A stretch of 34,774 bases of DNA, taken from positions 1 through 34,774 of the IMG/VR virus record IMGVR_UViG_3300044615_000403; one strand, 5' to 3'. The translations under genes were made by a program, and so were the position numbers. Below are positions 1 to 6,549 of this stretch, one piece after another (the stretch's first letter is position 1; every line of letters starts with the position of its first letter). This DNA comes from a virus. A model generated the notes under the pieces. That model did not search any database, was not told where the DNA came from, and was given only the letters and a program-made list of their open reading frames with translations.

Positions 1-1
1 A

Positions 2-922
2 AATAGAACAACAAATACAAATGGAACTGTTTCTAGAGGCGGCGGTGGAGGGGGAGGAGATACTCATAGTGGTGGAGCTGAGGGAGGTGCTGGTGGTTCT
101 GGTATCGTAGTCGTCCGTTATGAGATCGGACAGGTCGGAGGAACCGCTAAAGCAACTGGTGGTGCCATTTCTTATACTCCAACCACGACCGTTCATACCT
201 TTTATTCATCAGGAACCTTTACGGTCACTAACCCAGCGTTAACGTCCGTTGACTACCTTGTGGTCGCTGGTGGTGGCGCCGGTGGTTATGAGGGGGGTGG
301 AGGCGCTGGTGGTTTTAGAACTGGTAGTGGATTATCTGTTTCTGGAAGTATGTCAGTTACTGTTGGCGGTGGTGGTGCTAGAATAACTGGACCATCTTTA
401 AGTAATGATGGATCTCCTTCAATATTTTCCACAATAACTTCCACTGGTGGTGGAGGGGGGGGAGATTACAATAATCCATCAACCCCAAACTATAATGGAA
501 GACCTGGTGGTTCTGGTGGTGGAGGATCAAGTCGTCCAGGAACTACTGGAGGTTCTGGAAATACCCCACCAGTATCACCACCACAAGGTAATAATGGTGC
601 TGGCGGCGCCGGTGCTAGTGGCGGTGGAGGAGGAGGAGGAGCAGGTGCCGCAGGTACTGCTGGTCCAGTTGGTCTTGGTGGAAATGGTTTAATATCAACG
701 ATTTCTGGAACTGCTACTTATTATGCAGGTGGCGGCGGCGGTGGCACTGGTCCAGGAGCTGCTGGTGGTGGATTGGGTGGAGGCGCTCCAGGAGCTGGTA
801 CTAATACTAATGCTACTTCTGGAACAATGGGAACTGGCGGCGGCGGAGGAGGAGTTTGGAATGGTGGATATCTTTCTGGTTCCGGTGGTTCTGGTATCGT
901 TATCATCGCTTACCCATCATAA
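2..922 (+). CDS. Glycine-rich tail-fibre adhesin, 3' part (5' end outside window)
   Basis: The frame is open from the first base of the window, so the start codon lies upstream and only about 306 residues are visible. The sequence is dominated by Gly runs with Ser, Thr and Ala. Two copies of a domain end can be seen: GGSGIVVVRY near base 120 and GGSGIVIIAYPS at the C-terminus. The second copy begins with a short beta-rich segment (HTFYSSGTFTVTNPA) that leads into VDYLVVAGGGAGG. This is the usual form of glycine-rich domains in tail-fibre tips of marine T4-like phages, where polyglycine-II sandwiches are thought to make receptor-binding surfaces. A virion-surface adhesin role is inferred from composition and the fibre neighbourhood. 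The GGTGGT-type DNA repeats make replication slippage and domain exchange likely. The stop lies inside the late-promoter-like motif of the next gene. Confidence 0.75.
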   Translation, partial: NRTTNTNGTVSRGGGGGGGDTHSGGAEGGAGGSGIVVVRYEIGQVGGTAKATGGAISYTPTTTVHTFYSSGTFTVTNPALTSVDYLVVAGGGAGGYEGGGGAGGFRTGSGLSVSGSMSVTVGGGGARITGPSLSNDGSPSIFSTITSTGGGGGGDYNNPSTPNYNGRPGGSGGGGSSRPGTTGGSGNTPPVSPPQGNNGAGGAGASGGGGGGGAGAAGTAGPVGLGGNGLISTISGTATYYAGGGGGGTGPGAAGGGLGGGAPGAGTNTNATSGTMGTGGGGGGVWNGGYLSGSGGSGIVIIAYPS

Positions 923-925
923 ATA
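918..925 (+). promoter_or_regulatory. Late-promoter motif CATAAATA
   Basis: An exact match to NATAAATA, the T4-like late promoter form, 14 bases before the ATG at 940. It overlaps the stop of the glycine-rich gene. The same motif followed by ACCTAAAAA recurs at 2129 and 3851. Confidence 0.55.
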
Positions 926-939
926 CCTAAAAAACTCAA

Positions 940-2133
940 ATGAGTATTCTGAATGTTAATCGTATACAACCAGTCGGAAGCGGTCAGACAGTCACGATAA
1001 ACGCTGCGAATATTAGTGCTGGGACGTTCAATATTAATGATTCTGTTGGTATAGGATCCACAACATTTTCTAGTAGTACTGCAAAATTAAAAATTTTTCA
1101 ACCAGAATCTTTATCTTATGGTCCATCTATTTTGGTTAATATTGGTGGAACAACGGGTGGATGGTTACAGTGGCAAACAAATGGAACAACAATTGGTGAG
1201 ATAGGTTCTGCATATCAACTTTTTGGATCTCCAACAAGAGGAGATAGTGATCATTTTGCTATAAATGGTAGATCCTCTAGACCATTAATTTTAGGAACTG
1301 ATAATATTGAAAGAGTTCGGATATCTTCAAGTGGTCATTTACAAATGCCTGCTGGATCTTATGATGTTCATATTGGTGATACTGTTGATAGTAATGCTGG
1401 AACTCAAACAATTTCTGTTGGATCAACTGCTTCTGGTTCTTCTGGAGGTTTACAACTATGGGCAAATCCAACAAATGGCAATTCCTGGGTTCAGTTTGGT
1501 GATAATTCAGCATCTGCATCACAGTACCGAGGATGGGTAAATTATCAACACGCTACTGATATTTTAAACTTTGGGGCAGGAGGCACAGAAAAACTTCGTA
1601 TATCAGACAGTAACAATGCTGGTATGGTTGTTATATCCAACACTGGGGGAACATATAGTTCTTTTAGTAGTTATAGTCCTTATGCCGTCCTTCAAGTTGT
1701 AGGTTCTCAAGCTGGAATAGGAGTTAGAGATAGTACATCTGGTGTGTATCGTTCAATATATACGAACTCCTCTGGTAATCTTTATTTTTACAATGGTACA
1801 AATGAAGGATATTTAAGTTCTGCTGGAGCATGGACTAATGCTTCTGATGAAAGACTCAAGCAAAATATTAGACCAATAGGATATGGGTTAACAACTGCTT
1901 TAAGTTTAGTACCAAGACATTATGAAATGAATAGTGATAATAAGACTCACATTGGATTTATTGCTCAAGAAGTTGAGGAAATTATTCCTGAAGTTGTATC
2001 AACTGGTGATGGGGCAACAGGATATAAGGGTCTAGACTATGGAAGTTTAGTTGCGGTTGCTTTTAAAGCTATTCAAGAGCAGCAAACTATCATTTCAGAA
2101 CTTCAAGCACGTTTAGATGCCGCTGGTCTATAA
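940..2133 (+). CDS. Fibre/structural protein with C-terminal S74 chaperone domain
   Basis: A 397-residue fibre-like protein. The N-terminal part (MSILNVNRIQPVGSGQTVTI) and the middle are beta-rich, with many Gly, Ser, Thr and Asn and phrases such as ERVRISSSGHLQMP that recur in phage fibres. The last ~96 residues form a Peptidase_S74 intramolecular chaperone domain: SDERLKQNI at residues 302-310, then HIGFIAQEVEEIIPEVV and a terminal coiled coil. In this family the domain drives trimerisation of a beta-helical stalk and is cut off by a Ser-Lys dyad; both expected residues (Ser302, Lys307) are present. The mature protein should therefore end near residue 301. It is one of three S74 proteins in this window. 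Its receptor or exact position on the virion cannot be read from sequence. Confidence 0.8.
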   Translation: MSILNVNRIQPVGSGQTVTINAANISAGTFNINDSVGIGSTTFSSSTAKLKIFQPESLSYGPSILVNIGGTTGGWLQWQTNGTTIGEIGSAYQLFGSPTRGDSDHFAINGRSSRPLILGTDNIERVRISSSGHLQMPAGSYDVHIGDTVDSNAGTQTISVGSTASGSSGGLQLWANPTNGNSWVQFGDNSASASQYRGWVNYQHATDILNFGAGGTEKLRISDSNNAGMVVISNTGGTYSSFSSYSPYAVLQVVGSQAGIGVRDSTSGVYRSIYTNSSGNLYFYNGTNEGYLSSAGAWTNASDERLKQNIRPIGYGLTTALSLVPRHYEMNSDNKTHIGFIAQEVEEIIPEVVSTGDGATGYKGLDYGSLVAVAFKAIQEQQTIISELQARLDAAGL

Positions 2134-2136
2134 ATA
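2129..2136 (+). promoter_or_regulatory. Late-promoter motif TATAAATA
   Basis: The exact T4 late promoter sequence, overlapping the stop of the S74 fibre gene and 14 bases before the ATG at 2151. Transcripts starting about 7 bases downstream would have an almost absent leader. Confidence 0.55.
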
Positions 2137-2150
2137 CCTAAAAACCTCCA

Positions 2151-2390
2151 ATGAGCACACTCAAAGCTAACATCATTGACTCCACGACCTCTACAACAGA
2201 GTTCAAGGACCAAATCACCGCAAATGGTGATAAGCAATGGGTGGATTCTTATGGAGTCATCAAGACCAATCGTAATACCATCGCTGAGAACATCACAATT
2301 CCAGCAGACACCAATGGACTTTCTGCTGGTCCCATCACGATTGCCGATGGTTATACCGTCACACAACTTGGTGAGTGGGTGATTGTATGA
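2151..2390 (+). CDS. Small fibre-associated protein, paralogue 1
   Basis: A 79-residue beta-rich protein, paralogous to the next gene. Both share an N-terminal strand, FKD-I-ANG--QW-D-YGVIK-N, NTI-EN-TIPA-TNG and a C-terminal GYTVT---GEW-IV. The stop overlaps the next start as ATGA, which suggests translational coupling. The C-terminal GYTVT/GEW pattern recalls the ends of phage appendage proteins, so a structural role in a fibre is inferred from sequence and neighbours. The function is unknown. Confidence 0.65.
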   Translation: MSTLKANIIDSTTSTTEFKDQITANGDKQWVDSYGVIKTNRNTIAENITIPADTNGLSAGPITIADGYTVTQLGEWVIV

Positions 2391-2629
2391 CAACTTTAAT
2401 TGTTAATACCGTTCGCTCACAAACTGGAAGCACCGTTGACTTTAAAGACATCATCAGTGCGAATGGTGCCTCACAGTGGCTAGATACTTATGGTGTGATT
2501 AAAGCAAACAAGAACACGATTGATGAGAATGTGACGATACCAGCAGGAACCAATGGAGTCACTGCCGGAACGGTAACAGTCAGTAGTGGTTACACCGTCA
2601 CAGTACAAGGAGAGTGGAGAATCGTATGA
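2387..2629 (+). CDS. Small fibre-associated protein, paralogue 2
   Basis: An 80-residue protein beginning MTTLIVNTVRSQTGSTVDFKD, clearly paralogous to the gene just upstream (shared ANG-QW, YGVIK, NTI-EN and GEW-IV blocks). I chose the ATG at 2387 because it overlaps the upstream stop as ATGA and aligns with the paralogue's N-terminus; an earlier non-ATG start at 2375 would add only four residues. The stop again overlaps the next ATG as ATGA, so three genes form a coupled series. Probably a virion appendage component; function not known. Confidence 0.65.
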   Translation: MTTLIVNTVRSQTGSTVDFKDIISANGASQWLDTYGVIKANKNTIDENVTIPAGTNGVTAGTVTVSSGYTVTVQGEWRIV

Positions 2630-3552
2630 CTAGCAAGATAGTTGTTAATAACATACAAGCAGACGCTGGAGTTTCTACGGTTACTTTTGGTAGTAACATT
2701 CAGGGTAACTTGATTGGTAATGTTACTGGAACTGTTAATTCTTCTGGTATTGCTACGTTTTCTAGTGGTCTTGTAGTTTCTGCCGGTAGCACTAGTGCTC
2801 CCCCTATAAGTCCAAGTGGCGACTCAAATACCGGTATCCTCTTCCCGAGTGCTGATACCATTGCGTTTGCAGAAGGTGGTGTTGAAGTAGGTAGGTTTGA
2901 TAGTAGTGGTCGTTTGGGTATAGGAACGAATAACCCAACTGGAAACGGAAATGAAACTACTATACACGTATCAGCACCATCATATCCAGTTGTTCATTTA
3001 ACGAACAACAATACTGGAAGCTCTGCTTCCGATGGATCTGAAATAACATTAAATGATGATGGTAGTTTTATTATTCGCAATCGTGAGAATAGTTTTATTC
3101 GTTTTGATACAAATGGATCAGAAAGAGTTCGTATAGATTCAAGTGGTAGAGTAACAAAACCTTCTCAACCAGCCTTTCAAGCATATGGTGATGGCAGCTA
3201 TACTACTTATTCGGCGAATGCAGAAATAACAAAATTTACTTTTACAACATATAATATTGGGTCACATTATAATACTACAACTTGTAGATTTACAGCACCT
3301 GTAGCAGGAGTGTATTTATTTACAACTACAGTTCTAACTGAAACAGATCAGTCAGGATCTCTCACATTTGCTATTAATGGTACTGACGCAACTGCCCAAG
3401 CAAGAATGTATATGAGTGCAGAGAGGGGCAGATCTAATAGTATTCTATTGCAATTAGCAGTAAATGATTATGTTAGTTTATTTGCTAGAGATAATAATTT
3501 GCGTATTTATGGACCATCATATAGTGGATTTAGTGGGGTTTTATTAGGATAA
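2626..3552 (+). CDS. Tail-fibre protein with C1q-like tip, copy 1
   Basis: A 308-residue fibre protein. Residues 1-110 are a repetitive beta stalk, including GDSNTGILFPSADTIAFAEG, which is nearly identical in the copy at 3876. The middle carries SERVRIDSSGRVTKP. The C-terminal ~130 residues look like a C1q/TNF-like jelly roll: FTAPVAGVYLFTTTV, an L--ND-V turn (LQLAVNDYVSLFA) and a terminal FSGVLLG. C1q-like domains form trimeric binding heads, so this is a likely receptor-binding tip. The start at 2626 is set by the ATGA overlap with the previous gene. It is followed by a small helical gene; fibre and small gene together form a cassette that is repeated immediately downstream. Confidence 0.75.
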   Translation: MTSKIVVNNIQADAGVSTVTFGSNIQGNLIGNVTGTVNSSGIATFSSGLVVSAGSTSAPPISPSGDSNTGILFPSADTIAFAEGGVEVGRFDSSGRLGIGTNNPTGNGNETTIHVSAPSYPVVHLTNNNTGSSASDGSEITLNDDGSFIIRNRENSFIRFDTNGSERVRIDSSGRVTKPSQPAFQAYGDGSYTTYSANAEITKFTFTTYNIGSHYNTTTCRFTAPVAGVYLFTTTVLTETDQSGSLTFAINGTDATAQARMYMSAERGRSNSILLQLAVNDYVSLFARDNNLRIYGPSYSGFSGVLLG

Positions 3553-3558
3553 TAGTGT

Positions 3559-3566
3559 AATAAATA
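3559..3566 (+). promoter_or_regulatory. Late-promoter motif AATAAATA
   Basis: NATAAATA match 16 bases before the ATG at 3583. The surrounding block is almost identical to the one at 4762 ahead of the paralogous gene. Confidence 0.5.
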
Positions 3567-3582
3567 CTCAAAAAGACTTTAT

Positions 3583-3855
3583 ATGGATTATACAATTACC
3601 TTAACCGAAGCAGAACAGAAGGCAATAGAATACATTGCTGCTGATGTGGACGAATGGATCACTAACGCTGCGACTAATAGGGCAAGAATTGCTATTGACG
3701 AAATCTGTGACTTATATGTTAAGACTAAACTAGAAAGTAATCAACCCATCACCGCAACTAACAAACCTGATATGGTTCTAGCGGCATACGAAGAAGGTCT
3801 AGTCAAAACAGTGGCACAAAGAAACGAAGAAGCAGCAGCACAACTTCCCGAATAA
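3583..3855 (+). CDS. Small helical protein following fibre, copy 1
   Basis: A 90-residue, mostly alpha-helical, soluble, acidic protein. It has no signal peptide or membrane segment. Its core TLTEAEQKA-EYIAADV, NRARIAIDEICDLYV and MVLAAYEEGLVKT recurs in the paralogue at 4786. Proteins of this type commonly follow fibre genes in marine T4-like phages as far as I recall, but I know of no established function. Constant pairing with a C1q-type fibre gene would fit a fibre assembly chaperone or a fibre-attachment subunit; that is inference. Confidence 0.7.
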   Translation: MDYTITLTEAEQKAIEYIAADVDEWITNAATNRARIAIDEICDLYVKTKLESNQPITATNKPDMVLAAYEEGLVKTVAQRNEEAAAQLPE

Positions 3856-3858
3856 ATA
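3851..3858 (+). promoter_or_regulatory. Late-promoter motif AATAAATA
   Basis: NATAAATA match across the stop of the small helical gene and 17 bases before the ATG at 3876; followed by CCTAAAAAACTCA as at 918. Confidence 0.5.
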
Positions 3859-3875
3859 CCTAAAAAACTCACACT

Positions 3876-4763
3876 ATGGCGAGTAATCTTCGTGTAGACC
3901 AGATATTACCATCAACCAGCACCAATGTTGCGATTGGAACTGCGACTGGAAGTGTAACGTTAGTAGGTTCAGTATCTGGCACAAGCATTACAAATAGTGG
4001 TGTTACAACCGTTGCTGCCGGTAGTGCTAGTGCTCCGTCCATAACACCAACAGGCGATTCAAACACCGGAATATTCTTTCCGAGTGCTGATACTATAGCC
4101 TTTGCTGAAGGTGGTGTAGAAGCATTAAGAATTGATAGTAGTGCTAATATTGGTATAGGAACCGCAGTCCCATCACAAAAACTTGAAGTTGTTGGTGGAG
4201 AAATCAAAGCAGGTAGAGTTGATGCATCTCAAGAGGGTGGACAAGTAAGTTTTGGTAGAGCAACTGATAATGCAACTGGTTGGTATATTGATGTTTATGG
4301 CAATACATCAACACCATCTCTTCGTTTTGTTGATGTAAGTAATGCGTCAGTCAGAGCAACTATTGATGGTTCTGGTAGATTAACTCTACCTTCTCAACCA
4401 TCATTTATGGTTCATGGAGCTACTTTTAATTCAACAACCCCAGAGATATATCTTGGTAGTAATGTGGATCATAATGTAGGAAATCATTTTAGTACAACTA
4501 CTGGACTTTTTACTGCTCCAATTTCTGGAAAATATTTTTTCTCATTTTCATTCTCAACAGAAGATACTAATTCTCATTTTGTAAATTTAGTAAAAAATGG
4601 TAGCGTATACCCAAATAATATGTTGAATTATGGTGTTGTATATCAACCCGGAACTAACACACAAATAATGAATTTGACTGCTGGTGATACTGTATCAGCA
4701 AGACGTAGAGCTAGTGGTTATGCGGTTTATTATGCTTGGTTTTGCGGATACCTTTTAGGATAA
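3876..4763 (+). CDS. Tail-fibre protein with C1q-like tip, copy 2
   Basis: A 295-residue paralogue of the fibre at 2626. The stalk repeats GDSNTGIFFPSADTIAFAEG and continues with EALRIDSSANIGIGT, a typical fibre phrase. The C-terminal ~125 residues keep the C1q-like signature (LFTAPISGKYFFSFSF, LTAGDTVSARR, terminal FCGYLLG) but otherwise share little with copy 1. This suggests a changed binding specificity on a conserved attachment stalk. Its own late-promoter-like motif lies just upstream, and the second small helical gene follows. Confidence 0.75.
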   Translation: MASNLRVDQILPSTSTNVAIGTATGSVTLVGSVSGTSITNSGVTTVAAGSASAPSITPTGDSNTGIFFPSADTIAFAEGGVEALRIDSSANIGIGTAVPSQKLEVVGGEIKAGRVDASQEGGQVSFGRATDNATGWYIDVYGNTSTPSLRFVDVSNASVRATIDGSGRLTLPSQPSFMVHGATFNSTTPEIYLGSNVDHNVGNHFSTTTGLFTAPISGKYFFSFSFSTEDTNSHFVNLVKNGSVYPNNMLNYGVVYQPGTNTQIMNLTAGDTVSARRRASGYAVYYAWFCGYLLG

Positions 4764-4769
4764 TAAATA
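4762..4769 (+). promoter_or_regulatory. Late-promoter motif AATAAATA
   Basis: NATAAATA match 16 bases before the ATG at 4786, within the duplicated intergenic block shared with 3559. Confidence 0.5.
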
Positions 4770-4785
4770 CTCAAAAAGACTCAAT

Positions 4786-5064
4786 ATGGACTACACAGTT
4801 ACTTTAACAGAAGCAGAACAGAAGGCAATGGAATACATTGCTGCTGATGTAGATTTTTGGATTACAAACGTAGCAACTAACCGTGCTCGCATTGCGATTG
4901 ACGAAATATGTGACTTGTATGTCAAGACTAAACTAGAAAGCAATCAACCCATTACTGTTATCAACAAAGATGATATGGTTCTAGCGGCTTATGAAGAAGG
5001 TCTAGTCAAAACAGCAGCACAAAGAAACGAAGAAGTACAAGCAACGTCTTTAAATTTATCATAG
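4786..5064 (+). CDS. Small helical protein following fibre, copy 2
   Basis: A 92-residue near-identical copy of the protein at 3583, differing at 8 of the first 83 positions and then at the C-terminus (ATSLNLS instead of AAQLPE). Most changes are conservative (Ile/Val, Ala/Val). Such strong conservation beside strongly diverged fibre tips suggests that this protein contacts the conserved part of the fibre or is recently duplicated. It ends the fibre module; a non-coding region with a promoter follows. Confidence 0.7.
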   Translation: MDYTVTLTEAEQKAMEYIAADVDFWITNVATNRARIAIDEICDLYVKTKLESNQPITVINKDDMVLAAYEEGLVKTAAQRNEEVQATSLNLS

Positions 5065-5123
5065 TACTTATCTTCAACCGCCACAAAGCAGAGTCTAGAC
5101 CCAAAATTATACTTTGTCAACCC

Positions 5124-5152
5124 TTGACACCTGACTCAGAATCCCTTATAAT
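5124..5152 (+). promoter_or_regulatory. Consensus sigma70-type promoter (TTGACA-17-TATAAT)
   Basis: Both hexamers are perfect (TTGACA 5124-5129, TATAAT 5147-5152) with a 17-base spacer. Transcription should start near 5159. The -35 box forms the right arm of a small inverted repeat, GTCAACCCTTGAC (5116-5128), which might be an operator. The downstream TATAATATTCAAGT resembles the promoter at 26298. Likely read by host RNA polymerase early in infection. Confidence 0.85.
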
Positions 5153-5158
5153 ATTCAA

Positions 5159-5258
5159 GTCTTCAACATCCTTGTAACTTTGGGAATGAAGACCCTCTCT
5201 GTGGTGGGAGAGGTGAGTTGGTGGTATAATGAGGAGGGTGTTTATGCCCTCCTTTTTT
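5159..5258 (+). ncRNA. Candidate ~100-nt leader or small RNA ending at an intrinsic terminator
   Basis: A transcript from the promoter at 5124 would meet a hairpin (CCTCTC 5194-5199 with GAGAGG 5208-5213) and then the terminator at 5232-5258, giving about 100 nt. It could be a stable small RNA or an attenuated leader of the glutaredoxin gene. A 35-codon ORF overlaps it. I do not recognise a known RNA family. Confidence 0.45.
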
Positions 5259-5293
5259 CTTATAAATTATTAAGCGTATCTAAAGAAATATGA
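5186..5293 (+). CDS. Candidate 35-residue leader peptide ahead of nrdC
   Basis: ATG at 5186 opens a frame beginning MKTLSVVGEVSWWYNEEG. It runs straight through the terminator hairpin and ends in TGA at 5291-5293, overlapping the nrdC ATG (5290) as ATGA. Only a weak GGGA lies before the start. The position suggests a leader peptide whose translation could block the terminator and couple to nrdC. It may equally be a chance ORF. Confidence 0.35.
   Translation: MKTLSVVGEVSWWYNEEGVYALLFSYKLLSVSKEI
5232..5258 (+). terminator. Intrinsic terminator upstream of nrdC
   Basis: AGGAGGG (5232-5238) pairs with CCCTCCT (5247-5253) around an 8-base loop, followed by a T run. It lies about 75 bases after the expected start of the transcript from the 5124 promoter and 31 bases before the nrdC ATG, so readthrough or another start is needed for nrdC. 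Confidence 0.8.
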
Positions 5294-5526
5294 AGTTCAC
5301 TGTTTATAGTAAAAACGATTGCCCCTATTGCACTAAGGTTAAAGAAGTATTGGAGTTGACAAAACAGTCATTTGTGGTCTATACTTTAGGTGAAGATTTT
5401 ACAAGAGAACAATTTTATTCTGAGTTTGGAGAAGGTTCTACTTTTCCACAGGTAATTTGTGATGATAAAAAGATTGGAGGATCCGTTGACACAATCAAAT
5501 TCCTCAAAGAAAACCAAATCGTCTGA
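5290..5526 (+). CDS. nrdC: Glutaredoxin
   Basis: A 78-residue glutaredoxin/thioredoxin-fold protein. The redox motif CPYC is at residues 12-15 (VYSKNDCPYCTKVKEVL), the cis-proline region is STFPQVICDDKKIGG, and the C-terminal helix ends in DTIKFLKENQIV. It should supply electrons to ribonucleotide reductase for dNTP synthesis during infection, using glutathione as the usual family partner. T4 and cyanophages carry nrdC for this purpose. Length and motifs are those of a complete glutaredoxin. The gene follows a promoter and terminator leader and overlaps a candidate leader peptide by ATGA. Confidence 0.9.
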   Translation: MKFTVYSKNDCPYCTKVKEVLELTKQSFVVYTLGEDFTREQFYSEFGEGSTFPQVICDDKKIGGSVDTIKFLKENQIV

Positions 5527-5737
5527 TACGAACATAAATAAACCTGAAGACCACTTTAATCGTGGCATTGAACTCATTCTTAATGGAGGTAAAAGAAAGC
5601 AGACTCAACCATTTCATATTATCTTTGAAAAGATAGTTTGCTTTCTCAATCGGGAAGTCACTATCTATTTTGAATTTTCCTTAAAGTCAAGGAAGAAAAA
5701 AGTAGTTTCCCGGAGAAAAAGAAATGTTAGCAGTTAG
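5459..5737 (+). CDS. Small basic hypothetical protein overlapping nrdC
   Basis: A 92-residue frame whose first ~23 codons overlap the end of nrdC. The likely core is NKPEDHFNRGIELILNGG, then a hydrophobic/aromatic stretch (FHIIFEKIVCFLNREVTIYF) and a Lys/Arg-rich tail. The only ATG starts (5459, 5462) lie inside nrdC, so the true N-terminus is uncertain. A late-promoter-like CATAAATA (5533-5540) is inside the frame. Without it the stretch 5527-5723 would be empty, which is unusual here. The 3' end overlaps the next gene by 14 bases. No function is recognised. Confidence 0.5.
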   Translation: MMIKRLEDPLTQSNSSKKTKSSDTNINKPEDHFNRGIELILNGGKRKQTQPFHIIFEKIVCFLNREVTIYFEFSLKSRKKKVVSRRKRNVSS

Positions 5738-5954
5738 TCTAGTATTCGGTTCCTTTCTAACCGTATTGTTTCTTATAGTGGGAGTAATGGCAGGTTGGGT
5801 GGCAAGAGAATACATGATGAACTATCGGGAGATTCCAAGACCACATCCTGAGATGTTTGACCAGCAAGGTAATCTTATACCTGACGAAGTAATCGCATTT
5901 AATTTTGAAAACTATCATGACTACGACGAAGAAGACGACAGCGACAACGAGTAG
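5724..5954 (+). CDS. Small membrane protein with acidic tail
   Basis: A 76-residue protein with one strong N-terminal transmembrane segment (residues ~3-26, LAVSLVFGSFLTVLFLIVGV). It is followed by WVAREYMMNY and a very acidic C-terminus (YDEEDDSDNE). Probably a single-pass inner-membrane protein with a cytoplasmic acidic tail, although orientation is uncertain. A good Shine-Dalgarno (GGAG, 5711-5714) precedes the ATG. Its 3' end overlaps the next gene by 38 bases. The family is unknown to me. Confidence 0.7.
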   Translation: MLAVSLVFGSFLTVLFLIVGVMAGWVAREYMMNYREIPRPHPEMFDQQGNLIPDEVIAFNFENYHDYDEEDDSDNE

Positions 5955-6549
5955 AGCAAAAACTACCGCAACAAAAAAACCAGCAGCACCAAAAGCAAAA
6001 GTTGCAGAAGCACCGATTCCAGACCTTCCAGCAAATCCTTTTGTTTTTGAAATTCTGAATGTTGCTGCAAAACAAAAGAGCACTGTTAAGAAAGTAGAAG
6101 CACTTCAAAAGTATGCTCATCCTTGTCTGAAAACACTGTTCATTTGGAACTTTGATGAGACCATTCAATCAGCACTTCCTCCTGGCGATGTTCCATACTC
6201 TGCGGTAAATGAGATGGACTCATTCAAGGGAACTCTGAGTGAGAAGATTGCTGATGCAGTTGATAAGATGGAAGAACTTGGAACTAACTCTCTTGGTTCT
6301 CAGGATCAAGGACGCTCTTCGATTCGCAAAGAGTATCAAAAGTTTTATAACTTTGTCAAAGGTGGCAATGATAGTCTGAGTTCTCTTCGCAGAGAAACAA
6401 TGTTTATCAATCTTCTTCAAGGTCTTCATCCTCTTGAGGCAGAAATTGTTTGCCTTGTTAAAGATAAGAAACTTGAAACCAAGTACAAAATTGGTAAAGA
6501 TGTTGTTTCGCAAGCATTCCCTGATATTATTTGGGGAGGGCGTTCGTGA
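5917..6549 (+). CDS. Conserved phage protein, probably DUF6433 family
   Basis: A 210-residue protein. I chose the ATG at 5917 over an upstream TTG at 5905. The first ~25 residues are a Thr/Lys/Ala-rich disordered tail (TTTKKTTATTSRAKTTATKK). The body is helical (PANPFVFEILNVAAKQKS, then the segment with RETMFINLLQGLHPLEAEIV) and ends in YKIGKDVVSQAFPDIIWGG. I recall this body as the DUF6433 family of T4-like marine phages, with no known function; the assignment comes from memory of the family. The basic tail could bind nucleic acid. The 3' end overlaps the next gene by 4 bases, with that gene's ribosome-binding site inside this coding region. Confidence 0.65.
   Translation: MTTTKKTTATTSRAKTTATKKPAAPKAKVAEAPIPDLPANPFVFEILNVAAKQKSTVKKVEALQKYAHPCLKTLFIWNFDETIQSALPPGDVPYSAVNEMDSFKGTLSEKIADAVDKMEELGTNSLGSQDQGRSSIRKEYQKFYNFVKGGNDSLSSLRRETMFINLLQGLHPLEAEIVCLVKDKKLETKYKIGKDVVSQAFPDIIWGGRS

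Larger units (their letters stand above)
2626..5064 (+). repeat. Tandem duplication of a [C1q-type fibre + small helical protein] cassette
   Basis: Unit 1 spans 2626-3855 and unit 2 spans 3876-5064. The small proteins differ at only 8 of their first 83 residues. The fibre stalks share GDSNTGI-FPSADTIAFAEG, while their C1q-like tips are strongly diverged. Both small genes are preceded by AATAAATACTCAAAAAGACT. The pattern fits duplication followed by diversification of the binding head. Confidence 0.8.

Noticed and set aside
721-906. Minus-strand ORF rich in Pro opposite the glycine-rich gene.
   Set aside because: It is the complement of Gly codons and has no ribosome-binding site or family features.
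2-922. Glycine-coding GGTGGT repeats as a CRISPR-like or satellite array.
   Set aside because: The repeats are irregular, in frame and code for a glycine-rich adhesin domain; there are no spacer-like units.
3869-4207. 112-codon minus-strand ORF opposite fibre copy 2.
   Set aside because: It overlaps completely with a convincing fibre gene and its protein has no recognisable features.
5533-5540. CATAAATA late-promoter motif after nrdC.
   Set aside because: It lies inside the ORF at 5459-5737 and no start codon follows at the usual distance, so I did not list it as a promoter.
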